A stretch of 34,087 nt of DNA from Gammaproteobacteria bacterium (GTDB lineage: Bacteria > Pseudomonadota > Gammaproteobacteria > Pseudomonadales > Azotimanducaceae): the NCBI GenBank assembly GCA_002689445.1, contig NZGC01000097.1, forward strand, positions 6,696 to 40,782, read 5' to 3'. Position 1 is the first letter of the stretch. Each line of letters starts with the position of its first letter. Position numbers and translations under genes: made by a program. The notes under the pieces were generated by a model. The model saw nothing but the letters and a program-made list of their open reading frames with translations, made no database searches and had not been told where the DNA came from. This document shows, piece by piece, positions 1-8,931 of this stretch.

Positions 1-92
1 GCCGCAAAACCATACTCACTGAGCGATTCAACAAAAGCGCGATCCGCGCCCGATGCTTTCAGTGATAAGGTGGGTAGTGTCTTATTGACCAT
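1..92 (-). CDS. 2OG-Fe(II) oxygenase-like protein, N-terminal fragment (runs off left edge)
   Basis: Only the first 30 codons are present, starting at ATG 92-90 on the minus strand. The translation begins MVNKTLPTLSL and continues to a SLSEYGFA stretch. A short beta-strand-like start followed by a helix ending in '-YGF-' is how isopenicillin-N-synthase-type 2-oxoglutarate/Fe(II) oxygenases begin. The start lies 15 nt after the stop of the upstream nucleoside transporter, so the two are probably co-transcribed. No catalytic residue (HxD...H) lies inside the window, so the family call rests on N-terminal resemblance only. Confidence 0.45.
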   Translation of the reverse strand, partial: MVNKTLPTLSLKASGADRAFVESLSEYGFA

Positions 93-107
93 GACTGTTT
101 GCCCCAG

Positions 108-1316
108 TTAAAAAGAGAGGAAAAACCCTGCCAAAGAAGCACTCATCAAATTGGCAAGCGTCGCTGCCAGCAAGGCTCGCAATCCTAGACGAGAAATATC
201 GTTCCGTCGGCTGGGAGCGAGAGCCCCCAATCCTCCCAGTAAAATAGCAATGGATGAAAAATTGGCAAAGCCACATAGCGCAAATACCACCACGGCTTGA
301 GAAATGGGGGAGAGCGAATCGGCGAGGTCTAGATAAGCGATGTAAGCAACAAATTCGTTGAGGACCAGTTTTTGGCCGATTAAGCCACCCGCAATACTGG
401 CTTCTGCCCAAGGGACGCCAAGAACATAGGCGATGGGCTGGAACAGATAGCCAAGCAAGCCCTCAATGGTAATGGTGCCAAAACCGACTAACTCCCCAAA
501 CCAGCCTAGCAGTCCGTTCATCGCTGCAATGAGGGCAATAAACGCAAGGAGCATGGCGCCGACAGCCATCGCCATCTGCAAACCCGTCATCGCACCTGCA
601 GCGGCAGCATCAAAGATATTGACGTACTCAGTGCCTTCGTCCGCGTGCTTATCGCCAGGCTCGGCCGGTTGTTCCGTTTCCGGCACCATTAACTTAGCCA
701 TCATCAGGCCACCGGGTGCGGCCATGAAGCTGGCGGCAAGCAGGTATTTCATTTCGATACCGAGGGCGGCGTAGCCGGCCATAACCGAGCCTGCAATCGA
801 AGCCAGCCCACCCACCATAACGGCAAACAGTTCGCTTCGAGTCATACCAGCGATGTAGGGTCTCACCACGAGAGGAGCTTCGGTCTGACCAATAAAAATA
901 TTGGCCGCTGATGCCATGGATTCGGTATGACTGGTTTTTAGGCCCTTGCGCAGCGCCCCGCCAATCAATTTGATCAGCCATTGCATGATGTTGAGGTAAT
1001 AAAGTACGGCGATTAACGCTGAAAAGAAGACGATCACCGGCAGCACGTTGAAAGCGAAGACAAAGCCAGCGCCCTCGGCAACCAGAGCACCAAACAAGAA
1101 ATTAATCCCCTCCTCAGAGTAACCCAGCATGGCAACGACTTTTTCGGCTAGCGCTTCGAGCATTTCTTTTCCCAAAGGCACATAAAGAATAAGGCCCCCT
1201 AGACCTGCCTGTAGGGCAAAAGCGCCGATGACGGTGCGAGGGGCAATGCCTTGCCGATTGGTTGAAAAAAGGTAAGCGATTAAAGGAAAGAGAACAATCC
1301 CTACTAAACTCATCAT
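108..1316 (-). CDS. NupC-type concentrative nucleoside transporter (CNT family)
   Basis: This is an inner-membrane, cation-coupled importer of nucleosides. The 402 residues match the family's usual length of about 400, and nearly the whole protein is hydrophobic membrane segments. The CNT signature [12 protein letters not shown] lies near residues 143-154, and a conserved N-E-F-V-A-Y stretch follows near residue 320; both contribute to the nucleoside/cation site in this family. The start is the MMSLVG methionine pair. The gene diverges from the lipocalin-like gene across about 120 bases and is followed at 15 nt by the oxygenase-like fragment, suggesting nucleoside salvage coupled to an oxidative step (inference). 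The nucleoside preferred cannot be told from sequence. Confidence 0.9.
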   Translation of the reverse strand: MMSLVGIVLFPLIAYLFSTNRQGIAPRTVIGAFALQAGLGGLILYVPLGKEMLEALAEKVVAMLGYSEEGINFLFGALVAEGAGFVFAFNVLPVIVFFSALIAVLYYLNIMQWLIKLIGGALRKGLKTSHTESMASAANIFIGQTEAPLVVRPYIAGMTRSELFAVMVGGLASIAGSVMAGYAALGIEMKYLLAASFMAAPGGLMMAKLMVPETEQPAEPGDKHADEGTEYVNIFDAAAAGAMTGLQMAMAVGAMLLAFIALIAAMNGLLGWFGELVGFGTITIEGLLGYLFQPIAYVLGVPWAEASIAGGLIGQKLVLNEFVAYIAYLDLADSLSPISQAVVVFALCGFANFSSIAILLGGLGALAPSRRNDISRLGLRALLAATLANLMSASLAGFFLSF

Positions 1317-1437
1317 AATCGTGTGCCGATAGCTTTGTGCCGAATCATATCAACCTAGATAAAGGCTTGCGACGTGTTTTGACCTATTCGGTCATTCGTT
1401 GCACTCTAGAGGCACGATCGATTACTAAGAGGTTTTT

Positions 1438-2535
1438 ATGCTATCCCGAGGCGATGATTATCCGCTGCACCAAACCCCAGAGCCTATCGCCTATGTGGGC
1501 GGTAATCGAAATTTCTATGACCGTTATTTTTTCAATGGTTACAACGCCGAGGGCTCGCTTTTTTTCGCGTTTGCTTTAGGGGTTTACCCTTACGTAGATG
1601 TCATGGATGCCGCTTTTTCGGTTGTTATCAATGGCGAGCAATATAACGTGATCGCTTCAAAGACCATGTCGTTGGAGCGTCTCGACACTACGGTGGGCCC
1701 GTTGGCATTGGAGGTGGAAGTCCCGCTCGAGCGTTTGAGAATTCGCTGTGATGACCCTGAGTCGGGGTTGCACTGCGACCTGGTTTTTACCGCACGAATA
1801 CCTGTCCATGAGGAGCCGCGGTTTGTCCGACGAGTTGGCGCCCAATTGGGTATGGATTTGACGCGAATGATGCAAAATGGGTCTTGGTCAGGGACTTTGA
1901 CGGTAGCCGGCGAGACCCATCGACTGAGCGATGCGTTATTTCAAGGGACTCGAGATCGGTCCTGGGGGTTGCGGAATATAGGGGCACCCGACGCTCAGCC
2001 GAATCCGGCGGCAGGTGACTTTCAGTTTTATTGGATTTGGGCGCCGATGAATTTCGAGGACTTCAGTATTCATTACTTTGTTAATCAAGATGCTGAAGGG
2101 GCTGCTTGGAATGAAAATGCGGTGCTCATCCCGAAATGGGGTGGAGGGTCGGAAATATCGATGACATCCTATCGTTATCAATGCAGCTACTCGCCAGGTA
2201 CGCGGTTTGCCAGCAGCGCTCAAATTCTGATGTCCGACGCTTCCGGAGAGGCCTATGAAATTGAGCTTACACCACGTTGGAATTTCTACATGAAGGGGCT
2301 TGGTTATGGTCACGAAACGCATCGACATGGTAGTTATCATGGTCCTTTGTCGGTGGTGCGTGAGCAGTATTCCACTGCCTCGGTGCCACCTAGCAATATT
2401 CATGTCCAGGCATTTTGTGATGTTTCATTAAAAACAAGTCAGGGGGTGGTTCATGGTCAAGGGGTGTTGGAGCAGTTAGTCATTGGTCCGCACAGACCCT
2501 CAGGATTCAGCCAATTGATGGATTTCGCCCCCTAG
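1438..2535 (+). CDS. Lipocalin/CrtC-AttH-like protein of unknown function
   Basis: A 365-residue protein with no signal peptide and no membrane segment. It is rich in beta-type sequence with many aromatic residues. The motif G-T-R-D-R-S-W-G-L-R near residues 169-178 is the most diagnostic feature. A (H/R)D-x-SWG-x-R core is typical of the two-lobed lipocalin-like group that includes CrtC/AttH-like proteins and poorly characterised families seen near fatty acid or steroid catabolic genes. The ATG has a clear ribosome site, AAGAGG at 1427-1432, 5 nt upstream. Its stop codon sits in the 5' arm of an intrinsic terminator shared with the convergent cmoB gene. The function is unknown; a role in binding or hydrating a hydrophobic ligand is inference. 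Confidence 0.6.
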   Translation: MLSRGDDYPLHQTPEPIAYVGGNRNFYDRYFFNGYNAEGSLFFAFALGVYPYVDVMDAAFSVVINGEQYNVIASKTMSLERLDTTVGPLALEVEVPLERLRIRCDDPESGLHCDLVFTARIPVHEEPRFVRRVGAQLGMDLTRMMQNGSWSGTLTVAGETHRLSDALFQGTRDRSWGLRNIGAPDAQPNPAAGDFQFYWIWAPMNFEDFSIHYFVNQDAEGAAWNENAVLIPKWGGGSEISMTSYRYQCSYSPGTRFASSAQILMSDASGEAYEIELTPRWNFYMKGLGYGHETHRHGSYHGPLSVVREQYSTASVPPSNIHVQAFCDVSLKTSQGVVHGQGVLEQLVIGPHRPSGFSQLMDFAP

Positions 2536-2564
2536 AGTGCCCTTGCCGACGTTAGGGGGCTTTT
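2527..2564 (+). terminator. Intrinsic terminator overlapping two convergent gene ends
   Basis: An 8-bp perfect GC-rich stem, GCCCCCTA (2527-2534) with TAGGGGGC (2553-2560), is followed by TTTT (2561-2564). The left arm contains the stop codon of the upstream plus-strand gene. The right arm and T-run lie inside the last codons of cmoB on the other strand. The 18-nt loop is long but acceptable. Confidence 0.6.
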
Positions 2565-3529
2565 GCTGAAACCACGGCCCGCAAAGGCGCTGGATGACCC
2601 TCTATGGTGAGCTCAGGGGCTTTCGGATCTAAAAAATCCGAAAGCGATTGAAAATGCATCCAATCTGTTGCACGTTGTTCTAAGGTAGAGGTTGGGCTCA
2701 GATCAACAACTTGTGCGTTCAAAAAACCGGATGCGCTCAGCTGCTTGAATAATCGCGCCACGCTAGGCAATTCACCGACGTTTCGCATTTTGGCGTATCG
2801 ACCTTCAGGTTTGAGGTAGGCTTCCCCTGGATGGTCGATGATTAATGTTTCAAGGATGAGCTCTCCGCCCGGAACCAAGGCTTGCCGGCAGATATCGAGG
2901 TGGACCTCAGGTTGTTTTCGATGGTAGAGCACGCCCATCGAAAATACGGTGTCGAAGCGATGGGTGATCGGTAAATCCTCATCCAACAATGGGAGCATGG
3001 CTGCGTCGTTTTGAGGCTGTAGGAGCTGTAGCGCCTGAAACTGATAACAAAAGAGTCGAGTAGGATCGATTCCCAGCGCAAGTTTCGCGCCAGCGCCTAA
3101 CATGCGGTATAAGTAGTACCCATTACCACAACCGATATCCAACACGTTGCGGTCTCTGAGCGGCTCAATTTGATCGATCAATCGCGACCACTTCCAATCA
3201 GATCGCCATTCGCTATCAATGAAGACATCGAAAATATTGAAAGGCCCTTTACGCCAAGGATGTAGCTTCGCAAGGGTTGATCGAAGTTTGTCGGTATCGA
3301 CGGGCCCAGGTGCAGTCAGGCGAACCGCTGGCTCGTTCAGAAGCGCTATGCTGTCTTTAGGCGGGGTAAGATCAGCGATGATCTGGTCCCAATCGTCGGC
3401 CCGTCCGTGAGGGCGAGCGGCCAGTCGTTGATTCACTGCCTGTCTAAAGGCCAAATGATGTTCCGCCAAAGGCGTGGATTCGGTAAGTCGGAAAAAATCT
3501 TCAAAAATCGGTAAAAACGGCGATGCCAC
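2552..3529 (-). CDS. cmoB: tRNA U34 carboxymethyltransferase
   Basis: CmoB transfers the carboxymethyl group of carboxy-S-adenosylmethionine to 5-hydroxyuridine at position 34 of several tRNAs, giving cmo5U and broadening wobble decoding. The length (325 aa) matches E. coli CmoB (323 aa). The methyltransferase glycine motif V-L-D-I-G-C-G-N-G-Y-Y lies near residues 124-134, followed by the GIDPTRLFCYQFQAL region characteristic of CmoB. A conserved SMGVLYHR motif lies further on. The start is GTG at 3529-3527, directly abutting the TAA of cmoA (3532-3530) with no gap, which implies translational coupling. The 3' end carries the arm and T-run of the convergent terminator. Confidence 0.95.
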   Translation of the reverse strand: MASPFLPIFEDFFRLTESTPLAEHHLAFRQAVNQRLAARPHGRADDWDQIIADLTPPKDSIALLNEPAVRLTAPGPVDTDKLRSTLAKLHPWRKGPFNIFDVFIDSEWRSDWKWSRLIDQIEPLRDRNVLDIGCGNGYYLYRMLGAGAKLALGIDPTRLFCYQFQALQLLQPQNDAAMLPLLDEDLPITHRFDTVFSMGVLYHRKQPEVHLDICRQALVPGGELILETLIIDHPGEAYLKPEGRYAKMRNVGELPSVARLFKQLSASGFLNAQVVDLSPTSTLEQRATDWMHFQSLSDFLDPKAPELTIEGHPAPLRAVVSAKAP

Positions 3530-4303
3530 TTAAGCCGCTCGCTTCCAGCCGACCATGGCCAAAAAATTAATAGCTCGTTGTAGCGTCGCCGATTGCTCAA
3601 AGCCCGCTGAATGAAGTCGCGCAAGATGTTGCTGCTCAGTTTCAGGAACTAAAACTGCCTCGAGGGCAGCCCGTTTTTGAGCAATTTCAAGATCGCTGTA
3701 GCCTTGCCGCCTCTTAAATGCCAAGTGTAGCGCGGTGAGTTCTGATTGTAGCTTGGGGTCCGTTTCAATCACTTTCTCGGCGAGAAATACTACGCCGCCT
3801 GGAATCAGGGCGGAATAAATTTTTGCCATGAGACGATCCCTTTCAGCCATGGGAAGAAACTGCAGGGTATAGTTCAATACAATGACCGAGGCATTACTGA
3901 GTTCGCAGTTCAGCAAATCCTCACAACGCAGCTCAATTTTGTGATGGGCCGCATCGGTGGCAATTGATTGCTGGCAACGCGTGATCATGGCGGGCGAATT
4001 GTCGATACCGATGATCGCACAATGAGCAGGTGTAGCCTCAGCCAGCGCTCGCGTAGCAACACCCGAAGAGCAGCCAAGATCATACAGCTGAGTGTTATTT
4101 TGACCATATCGCTGAGCAATCAGTCGTATGAGCTCGATGCTCAAGGCGTATCCCGGCACTGAACGAAGAATCATGTCGTCGAAGACTTCGGCCACCTCAC
4201 CGTTAAACTCAAAGGGAGCGACTTCAACCTGGTGCTCAGCATAAACCGTGTCTTTGGACGGGCGTTTTATTTCAGGGGAGGATAAATCAGGTGTATTGGT
4301 CAT
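3530..4303 (-). CDS. cmoA: Carboxy-S-adenosyl-L-methionine synthase
   Basis: CmoA makes carboxy-SAM from SAM and prephenate, releasing phenylpyruvate; the product is used by CmoB in tRNA wobble modification. The protein has 257 residues, close to E. coli CmoA (247 aa). The SAM-binding motif L-Y-D-L-G-C-S-S-G near residues 74-82 has the CmoA-specific CSSG form. A segment reading FDDMILRSVPGY near residues 41-52 and the later VLNYTLQFL are also family hallmarks. The gene is first in a tight two-gene operon with cmoB. Upstream are 150-220 bases shared divergently with the HNH endonuclease gene. Confidence 0.95.
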   Translation of the reverse strand: MTNTPDLSSPEIKRPSKDTVYAEHQVEVAPFEFNGEVAEVFDDMILRSVPGYALSIELIRLIAQRYGQNNTQLYDLGCSSGVATRALAEATPAHCAIIGIDNSPAMITRCQQSIATDAAHHKIELRCEDLLNCELSNASVIVLNYTLQFLPMAERDRLMAKIYSALIPGGVVFLAEKVIETDPKLQSELTALHLAFKRRQGYSDLEIAQKRAALEAVLVPETEQQHLARLHSAGFEQSATLQRAINFLAMVGWKRAA

Positions 4304-4418
4304 GGAATCGTCTTGGCGCGAGAACGGGGACAGGGGTAGTTTAAGGGACTTCAGGTGAGGGTTAAATCCTCTTAGACCTTCAACCTAAAATTTTTGGCGA
4401 TCAGCTAGGGGTCAGTTC

Positions 4419-4446
4419 TTGAATTATGTAGAAAGACGTCTATGAT
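4419..4446 (+). promoter_or_regulatory. Sigma70-like promoter for the HNH endonuclease gene
   Basis: TTGAAT (4419-4424) and TATGAT (4441-4446) are separated by 16 bases, close to the sigma70 consensus. Predicted transcription starts near 4453, giving a leader of about 75 nt to the preferred TTG start at 4528. Confidence 0.45.
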
Positions 4447-4527
4447 CAAAATAGAGTGAAGATGGGTGATGCGCTTGCTATTGACCCATTGAGCAGTCTG
4501 TCTTTTGGCCTTTCTAGGAGCGGATCC

Positions 4528-5097
4528 TTGAGCGAACATTTTCTAAGACTAAATACTGCAGGTATGCCAATGGCTTGGTTGAGTTGGCAAGAAGCGGTGT
4601 TATTACATGCCAGAGATTTAGTCAGCTGGACTTATGGAGATACCCTTAAAGTCGTTCGGGGTGGTATTGATAAACGCGGGATGCGCACTCGGCTACCTCT
4701 AAAAAGTGTGCTCGCTTGTAAAGGTAAGGTTGTCAACGAGACCCAAGCCAGCTTGTCTAATGCAACCCTGTTTCGACGGGATCATAATACTTGCTTATAT
4801 TGTGGGTTGAAATTTTCGAATCGAGATTTGAGTCGAGACCATGTGATTCCTGTGTCCCGGGGAGGGCTTGACGATTGGATGAACGTCGTCACCTCGTGTA
4901 AGCGCTGCAACACGCGAAAAGGCAATCGCTTGCTGTCAGAATCGAGCTTATCGTTGTTGGCGTTACCTTATCGTCCCAATCATGCCGAATATTTGGCGCT
5001 CACCCACAGCGGCCGCATTAGGGGTGACCAGATGACGTTCTTAAAGAGTCAGTTTTCGGCACAAAGTCGGCCACAGGATTTTTCAATTTTACATTAG
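4528..5097 (+). CDS. HNH endonuclease
   Basis: A small single-domain nuclease of the HNH type found widely in gammaproteobacteria and cyanobacteria; its physiological role is not established. The C-terminal half carries a zinc-binding pair, C-L-Y-C-G and C-K-R-C-N, bracketing the catalytic R-D-H-V-I-P-V-S-R-G-G segment and a following N-x-V motif. Longer starts exist at 4456 (GTG) and 4462 (ATG), but they have poor ribosome sites and lie just past the -10 box. TTG 4528 has AGGAG (4516-4520) 7 nt upstream, and the protein then begins SEHFLRLNTAG, as this family normally does. From TTG 4528 the protein is 189 aa. No methyltransferase or restriction partner is adjacent. Confidence 0.8.
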   Translation: MSEHFLRLNTAGMPMAWLSWQEAVLLHARDLVSWTYGDTLKVVRGGIDKRGMRTRLPLKSVLACKGKVVNETQASLSNATLFRRDHNTCLYCGLKFSNRDLSRDHVIPVSRGGLDDWMNVVTSCKRCNTRKGNRLLSESSLSLLALPYRPNHAEYLALTHSGRIRGDQMTFLKSQFSAQSRPQDFSILH

Positions 5098-5176
5098 TCC
5101 CAAGACAGGCGGTTCAAGCCGGGTGGGGTGCTCAAGACGGAAATCAGTCAGCGGAAGGCAGGACAAGGGGTTTAAG

Positions 5177-5914
5177 ATGCCAGTTCATTACGAAATGAAT
5201 CAGAACACAGCGATCATTACCATCGATCGGGTCGCAAACCTCAATGCGCTCGATGAAGCGGTCATTCAAGGGCTGAGAGCGGCCTTGATCCGTTATCGTG
5301 ATGATCCCGAGGCTCGGTGTGCGATTTTATGTGCGGCCGGTGAAAAGGCATTTTCAGTCGGAGCAGATATCAAAAATGGGCCCAAAGAGATGTGGCAAGG
5401 CGTGCCATCCGTTGGCGTCGTTTTGGATAAACCCATTATCGCGGCGGTGCAGGGCTACTGTGTTGGCGGTGCCTATATTCTTGTACAGATGTGCGATCTG
5501 GTGGTCGCAGCAGAGAATACGAGGTTCCGTTATCCGGAAGCGCAGGTGGGGTTTACGGGCGGCTTAATCGCTGGTTGCGCTGCAAGAATACCGCACAAAA
5601 TCGCTATGGAGTTCATGCTGCTAGGTCAGGATCTTAGCGCCAATCGTGCTTATGAGGTCGGTATGGTCAACCGAGTAGTGCCGACAGGCGAGCAGCTATC
5701 AGCGGCACTTGACTATGCGCGGATACTCGAGAGAAGTGCGCCGCTCGTGGTTCAAACAATCAAAAATTTTGTCGGTCAAACGGTCCCTAAGGGGCCTGCA
5801 GAACTGGCAGCCCTCGCCCGGGATCCTTTGCTTAAAGTTAGGGACTCTGAGGACGGTGCAGAGGGGCGAGCCGCTTTTAAAGCCAAGCGGTCACCTAACT
5901 TTACAGGACAATAG
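5177..5914 (+). CDS. Enoyl-CoA hydratase/isomerase family protein (crotonase fold)
   Basis: A crotonase-fold enzyme acting on CoA thioesters, 245 residues from ATG 5177. An upstream GTG at 5123 is open but has no good ribosome site, whereas ATG 5177 has AAGGGG 6 nt upstream. The oxyanion-hole elements are visible as S-V-G-A-D-I-K and G-Y-C-V-G-G-A. Of the two catalytic glutamates of classical hydratases, the one in Y-P-E-A-Q-V-G is present. The position equal to Glu144 of rat mitochondrial enoyl-CoA hydratase is isoleucine (GGAYIL). It may therefore be an isomerase, a decarboxylase-type member or a hydratase with altered chemistry rather than a standard beta-oxidation hydratase. It converges with the CoA-transferase gene 55 bases downstream. 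Confidence 0.85.
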   Translation: MPVHYEMNQNTAIITIDRVANLNALDEAVIQGLRAALIRYRDDPEARCAILCAAGEKAFSVGADIKNGPKEMWQGVPSVGVVLDKPIIAAVQGYCVGGAYILVQMCDLVVAAENTRFRYPEAQVGFTGGLIAGCAARIPHKIAMEFMLLGQDLSANRAYEVGMVNRVVPTGEQLSAALDYARILERSAPLVVQTIKNFVGQTVPKGPAELAALARDPLLKVRDSEDGAEGRAAFKAKRSPNFTGQ

Positions 5915-5969
5915 ACCGTCCTAGGCGCAGGCCCGAGGAATACTGTGAAAGGGCATGCCAGGGTTCATG

Positions 5970-7181
5970 CTAGGTTGTCTCGATTTCGGATTGGCTATCA
6001 AACGCAACACCCTGTGCAATGAGCGTATCAATTTGCGCTTGAGTCAGGCCTGCTTCCTGCAGTAATTGTCTTGTGTGCTCTCCGTGTCGAGGCGCAGGGG
6101 ACCTCTGCTCCGGTGACGATCTGGAAAATCTTGCAGCAGGTCTTGCTTGCCTAATCCTTCCCGCAACAGGGTGTTCAGTTTCAAACAAGAGTTGGTTAGC
6201 AACAACCTGCGGGTGTCGGATCATTTCATTTCGAGTGAGAACCGGTGCACAAGGAACCCCAGCTTCTTCGAGCCGAACAAGCCAATCTTCCGCCGTCCTT
6301 GTGAGCAGCGCATCTTGGGTCATCTGTAGGCGGATATCGGCATTTCTATCTCGCAGGGCCGGGGTCTTAAAGCGTTCGTCCTCCTTCCATTCAGGGTGGC
6401 CAACAGCATCACACAGCCCCAACCATTGCTTGTTGGCCATTGCCGAAACAGAGATGTAGTGGGTCTTGGTCTCGTAAATGAGATCAATAAAAGTAGCCGC
6501 CCGCTGTTGACTGACCTCGTGATCAACAAAGGTTTGGCTGCCCATGTCGGATGACCAAAGAAAATTGACGACGGCATCTAGCATCGAGACTTGTACGTGT
6601 TGCCCCTCCAGGGCACGAAGTCGATGCACCAAAGCGCTACTGATCGCTTGAGCCGTCACGATCCCCGTCAGCTTGTCGGGCAATATGGTTCGCACCAATC
6701 TTGGTCGCAAGGTATCTGAGCCACCTTGAATGGTCGCTAACCCACTCACCGCCTGAATAATAGGGTCGTAGACAGGCTTGTGAGACAGGGGTCCTTGTTC
6801 ACCAAATCCTGAAATGGAAACGTAGATGACTTCGGGGTTAACGGCTTTGATGTCGTCATAAGCGACGCCCAAACGTTCGACGACACCGGGGCGGAAATTC
6901 TGTATGACGACGTCGGCATCCTTGCAAACCGCCAACAAGGCCGTTCGTCCTGCTGCTGCCTTTAAGTCAAGCGCCAGCGCTTGTTTGTTTCGATTATTAT
7001 TTAAGAAAACAGACGTAAATGTCTGGTTGCCATAGCCTGCACCTCGAGCATGGTCAGGCGCAGCGATTGACTCGACTTTGACAACATCTGCGCCTTGGTC
7101 GGCAAGTAACATCGTCGCTGAGGGCCCTGAGATGACCGTGGTTAGATCGACAATTTTGATTCCCGTCAGAGGTCCTGCCAT
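5970..7181 (-). CDS. CaiB/BaiF family (class III) CoA-transferase
   Basis: This family moves CoA between carboxylic acids and their CoA thioesters. The 403-residue protein starts at ATG 7181 (MAGPLTGIKIVDLT), preceded by AGGGAG at good spacing; the longer in-frame start at 7283 would add an unconvincing Arg/Ser-rich extension. Family features in order are the L-x-G-I-K-I-V-D-L opening, GP-SATMLLADQGADVVKVE, V-I-Q-N-F-R-P-G, and V-Y-D-P-I-I-Q-A, whose Asp corresponds to the catalytic aspartate of formyl-CoA transferase. The C-terminal GVPCAPVLT stretch is also typical. The neighbouring crotonase suggests activation and processing of an organic acid, with substrate unknown. Confidence 0.9.
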   Translation of the reverse strand: MAGPLTGIKIVDLTTVISGPSATMLLADQGADVVKVESIAAPDHARGAGYGNQTFTSVFLNNNRNKQALALDLKAAAGRTALLAVCKDADVVIQNFRPGVVERLGVAYDDIKAVNPEVIYVSISGFGEQGPLSHKPVYDPIIQAVSGLATIQGGSDTLRPRLVRTILPDKLTGIVTAQAISSALVHRLRALEGQHVQVSMLDAVVNFLWSSDMGSQTFVDHEVSQQRAATFIDLIYETKTHYISVSAMANKQWLGLCDAVGHPEWKEDERFKTPALRDRNADIRLQMTQDALLTRTAEDWLVRLEEAGVPCAPVLTRNEMIRHPQVVANQLLFETEHPVAGRIRQARPAARFSRSSPEQRSPAPRHGEHTRQLLQEAGLTQAQIDTLIAQGVAFDSQSEIETT

Positions 7182-7542
7182 GTTCGACTCCCTAATTGTA
7201 CTTGCGCATAATGTAGCAGTTTTTGAGGATGCGCACGCAGTCTCTGATCGGCCCGGGAACAGTCGCCAGGGCAGGCGCCTCAATTGAAGGTCCTCGCGGC
7301 TGATTGAAGCTCGGGACTTCGCCGCATGGTGGGGGAATCTGCCATCGACTGCATAATCTCTACTTCCTTGATGTCAGCAAATGCCTCCTGATCAGTGCGT
7401 CAGCAAGCCCGAGCTGAGACATTGATGAGAGGGTTGTCTCTTTGCGGCAGGACCAAGGCTGTGACGCAGGTAGTCGCCCTTAAGCGCAATCAACCCATAG
7501 CGCAACTAAGGACCCGTGCAGTGTCAACGGTGCAGCACCGAA
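7182..7542. other. Intergenic stretch without a recognisable gene
   Basis: About 360 bases lie between the CoA-transferase start and the MATE stop. Short open frames on both strands show no family motif and no convincing ribosome site. The stretch must hold the CoA-transferase promoter; I see no strong hairpin with a T-run. Confidence 0.5.
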
Positions 7543-8931
7543 TCAACGCGACGACACAGTCCCCGCCGCAGACAGTTGGTTGATCAGGTTAAGGTTACCG
7601 CTGAGTCTGAATAACCGAACACACAGCAAAATACTGGCTGTGCCAACGCCTGCTGCGAGTCCGTACCAAAAGCCATAAACCTTAAGCGCTGGCATGAACC
7701 AGCCAAAGCCCAGGGCGCAGCCGAGGGGTAGGCCAATCACCCAGTAGCTGATGAGGGCGATCCGCATCGGTACTTGAGTGTCTTTATATCCACGCAGGGT
7801 ACCAATGGCCGTTGATTGGGTCGCATCAAACAATAAGAAAAACACGACGAACAGCAACAATTGGCGGGCCAGGCTAATGACCGCTTCATCGACCGTATAG
7901 AGACTGATCAACGTCTCGCGAAAATTAAAAATCAACAGGGCACCGATGAGAGCCAGCAAAATGCTGCCAGCAATCGCGATCGCAGCGGTGCTGCGAGCCG
8001 CCAATGCTTCACCTTCTCCAATTCGATATCCAATTCGAATGGTAGCCGCCATGCCTAACGCCATGGGTGGCATGAACAGGACGGCGTTAATGTTCATCGA
8101 AATGTTGTGTGCGGCGACAACCTCGGGGCCATACCTACCGAGCAACAACGTGGTAAAAGCGAATAAGCCCATTTCCGCAAAAATGGTCGCGCCGATGGGC
8201 AGACCGACGATCAAGAGAGCTCTAATCCTTTGCCAGTCCGGGGGCGTGATGCTCCGTAACCACTGGGTTTTTCGGAAGCGGGGGCGAGTCACCACGAAGA
8301 TGACAAGTATCAGTTGCAGCCACATGATGATGGCCTGCGCGACCCCACATCCTACCCCGCCCATCTCCGGGAAGCCGAAGGCGCCATAGATCAGAGCATA
8401 ATTGAGGGGTATTTTAAGCAGCAACGCTGAAACTGCGATTAACAACGCGGGTCGAGTAAAGCCCATACCATCGGCAAGAAAGCGCAGGGCAAAGAAACAC
8501 ATCAATGCAGGAATACCTAGGGCGCACATTTTTAGATAGTTGACAGAAATTCGGGCCGATTCAGGTTCCACCTCGAGGAGCGTATAGATGGGACCAATCA
8601 CATTGAGTAGCGCTGCCGCGGCAAGCCCACCAATCAGTGCCATCCACAATCCTTGACGAATGACCTCGCCAATTTCGGCATAATTTTTTGCACCGTTGAG
8701 CTGAGATACGGTGGGGGTCACCGCTTGTATGCAACCCATAAACAACAGCATTACGGGCCAGAGTACGCTGCTGCCGAGCGCTACCCCTGCCAGATCAGTT
8801 GCGCTGTACTGCCCTGCCATAATGGTATCCGTAACCCCCATGCCCATCTGGGCGAGCTGTGCGCCCATGAGAGGTAATGCAAGATGAAAGAGTTTTCGGA
8901 TCTCAAAATGAAGTGATGTCAGGTGGCGCAT
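7543..8931 (-). CDS. MATE family multidrug efflux transporter (NorM-like)
   Basis: This inner-membrane antiporter exports cationic drugs or metabolites in exchange for Na+ or H+. The 462 residues match the NorM branch (about 450-460 aa), with around twelve hydrophobic segments in two pseudo-symmetric halves. The first helix reads LALPLMGAQLAQMGMGVTDT, with the family pattern P-x-x-x-x-x-L...DTIMAG. The second half contains a matching VGLPIGATIFAEMG repeat of the first-helix motif. The start at 8931 (MRHLTSLHFEIRKLFHLALP) gives the usual short cytoplasmic N-terminus. The gene stands alone; substrate unknown. Confidence 0.9.
   Translation of the reverse strand: MRHLTSLHFEIRKLFHLALPLMGAQLAQMGMGVTDTIMAGQYSATDLAGVALGSSVLWPVMLLFMGCIQAVTPTVSQLNGAKNYAEIGEVIRQGLWMALIGGLAAAALLNVIGPIYTLLEVEPESARISVNYLKMCALGIPALMCFFALRFLADGMGFTRPALLIAVSALLLKIPLNYALIYGAFGFPEMGGVGCGVAQAIIMWLQLILVIFVVTRPRFRKTQWLRSITPPDWQRIRALLIVGLPIGATIFAEMGLFAFTTLLLGRYGPEVVAAHNISMNINAVLFMPPMALGMAATIRIGYRIGEGEALAARSTAAIAIAGSILLALIGALLIFNFRETLISLYTVDEAVISLARQLLLFVVFFLLFDATQSTAIGTLRGYKDTQVPMRIALISYWVIGLPLGCALGFGWFMPALKVYGFWYGLAAGVGTASILLCVRLFRLSGNLNLINQLSAAGTVSSR

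Noticed and set aside
1936..2403. 155-codon minus-strand frame opposite the lipocalin-like gene
   Set aside because: Fully inside a gene with a good ribosome site and family motif; no motif of its own.
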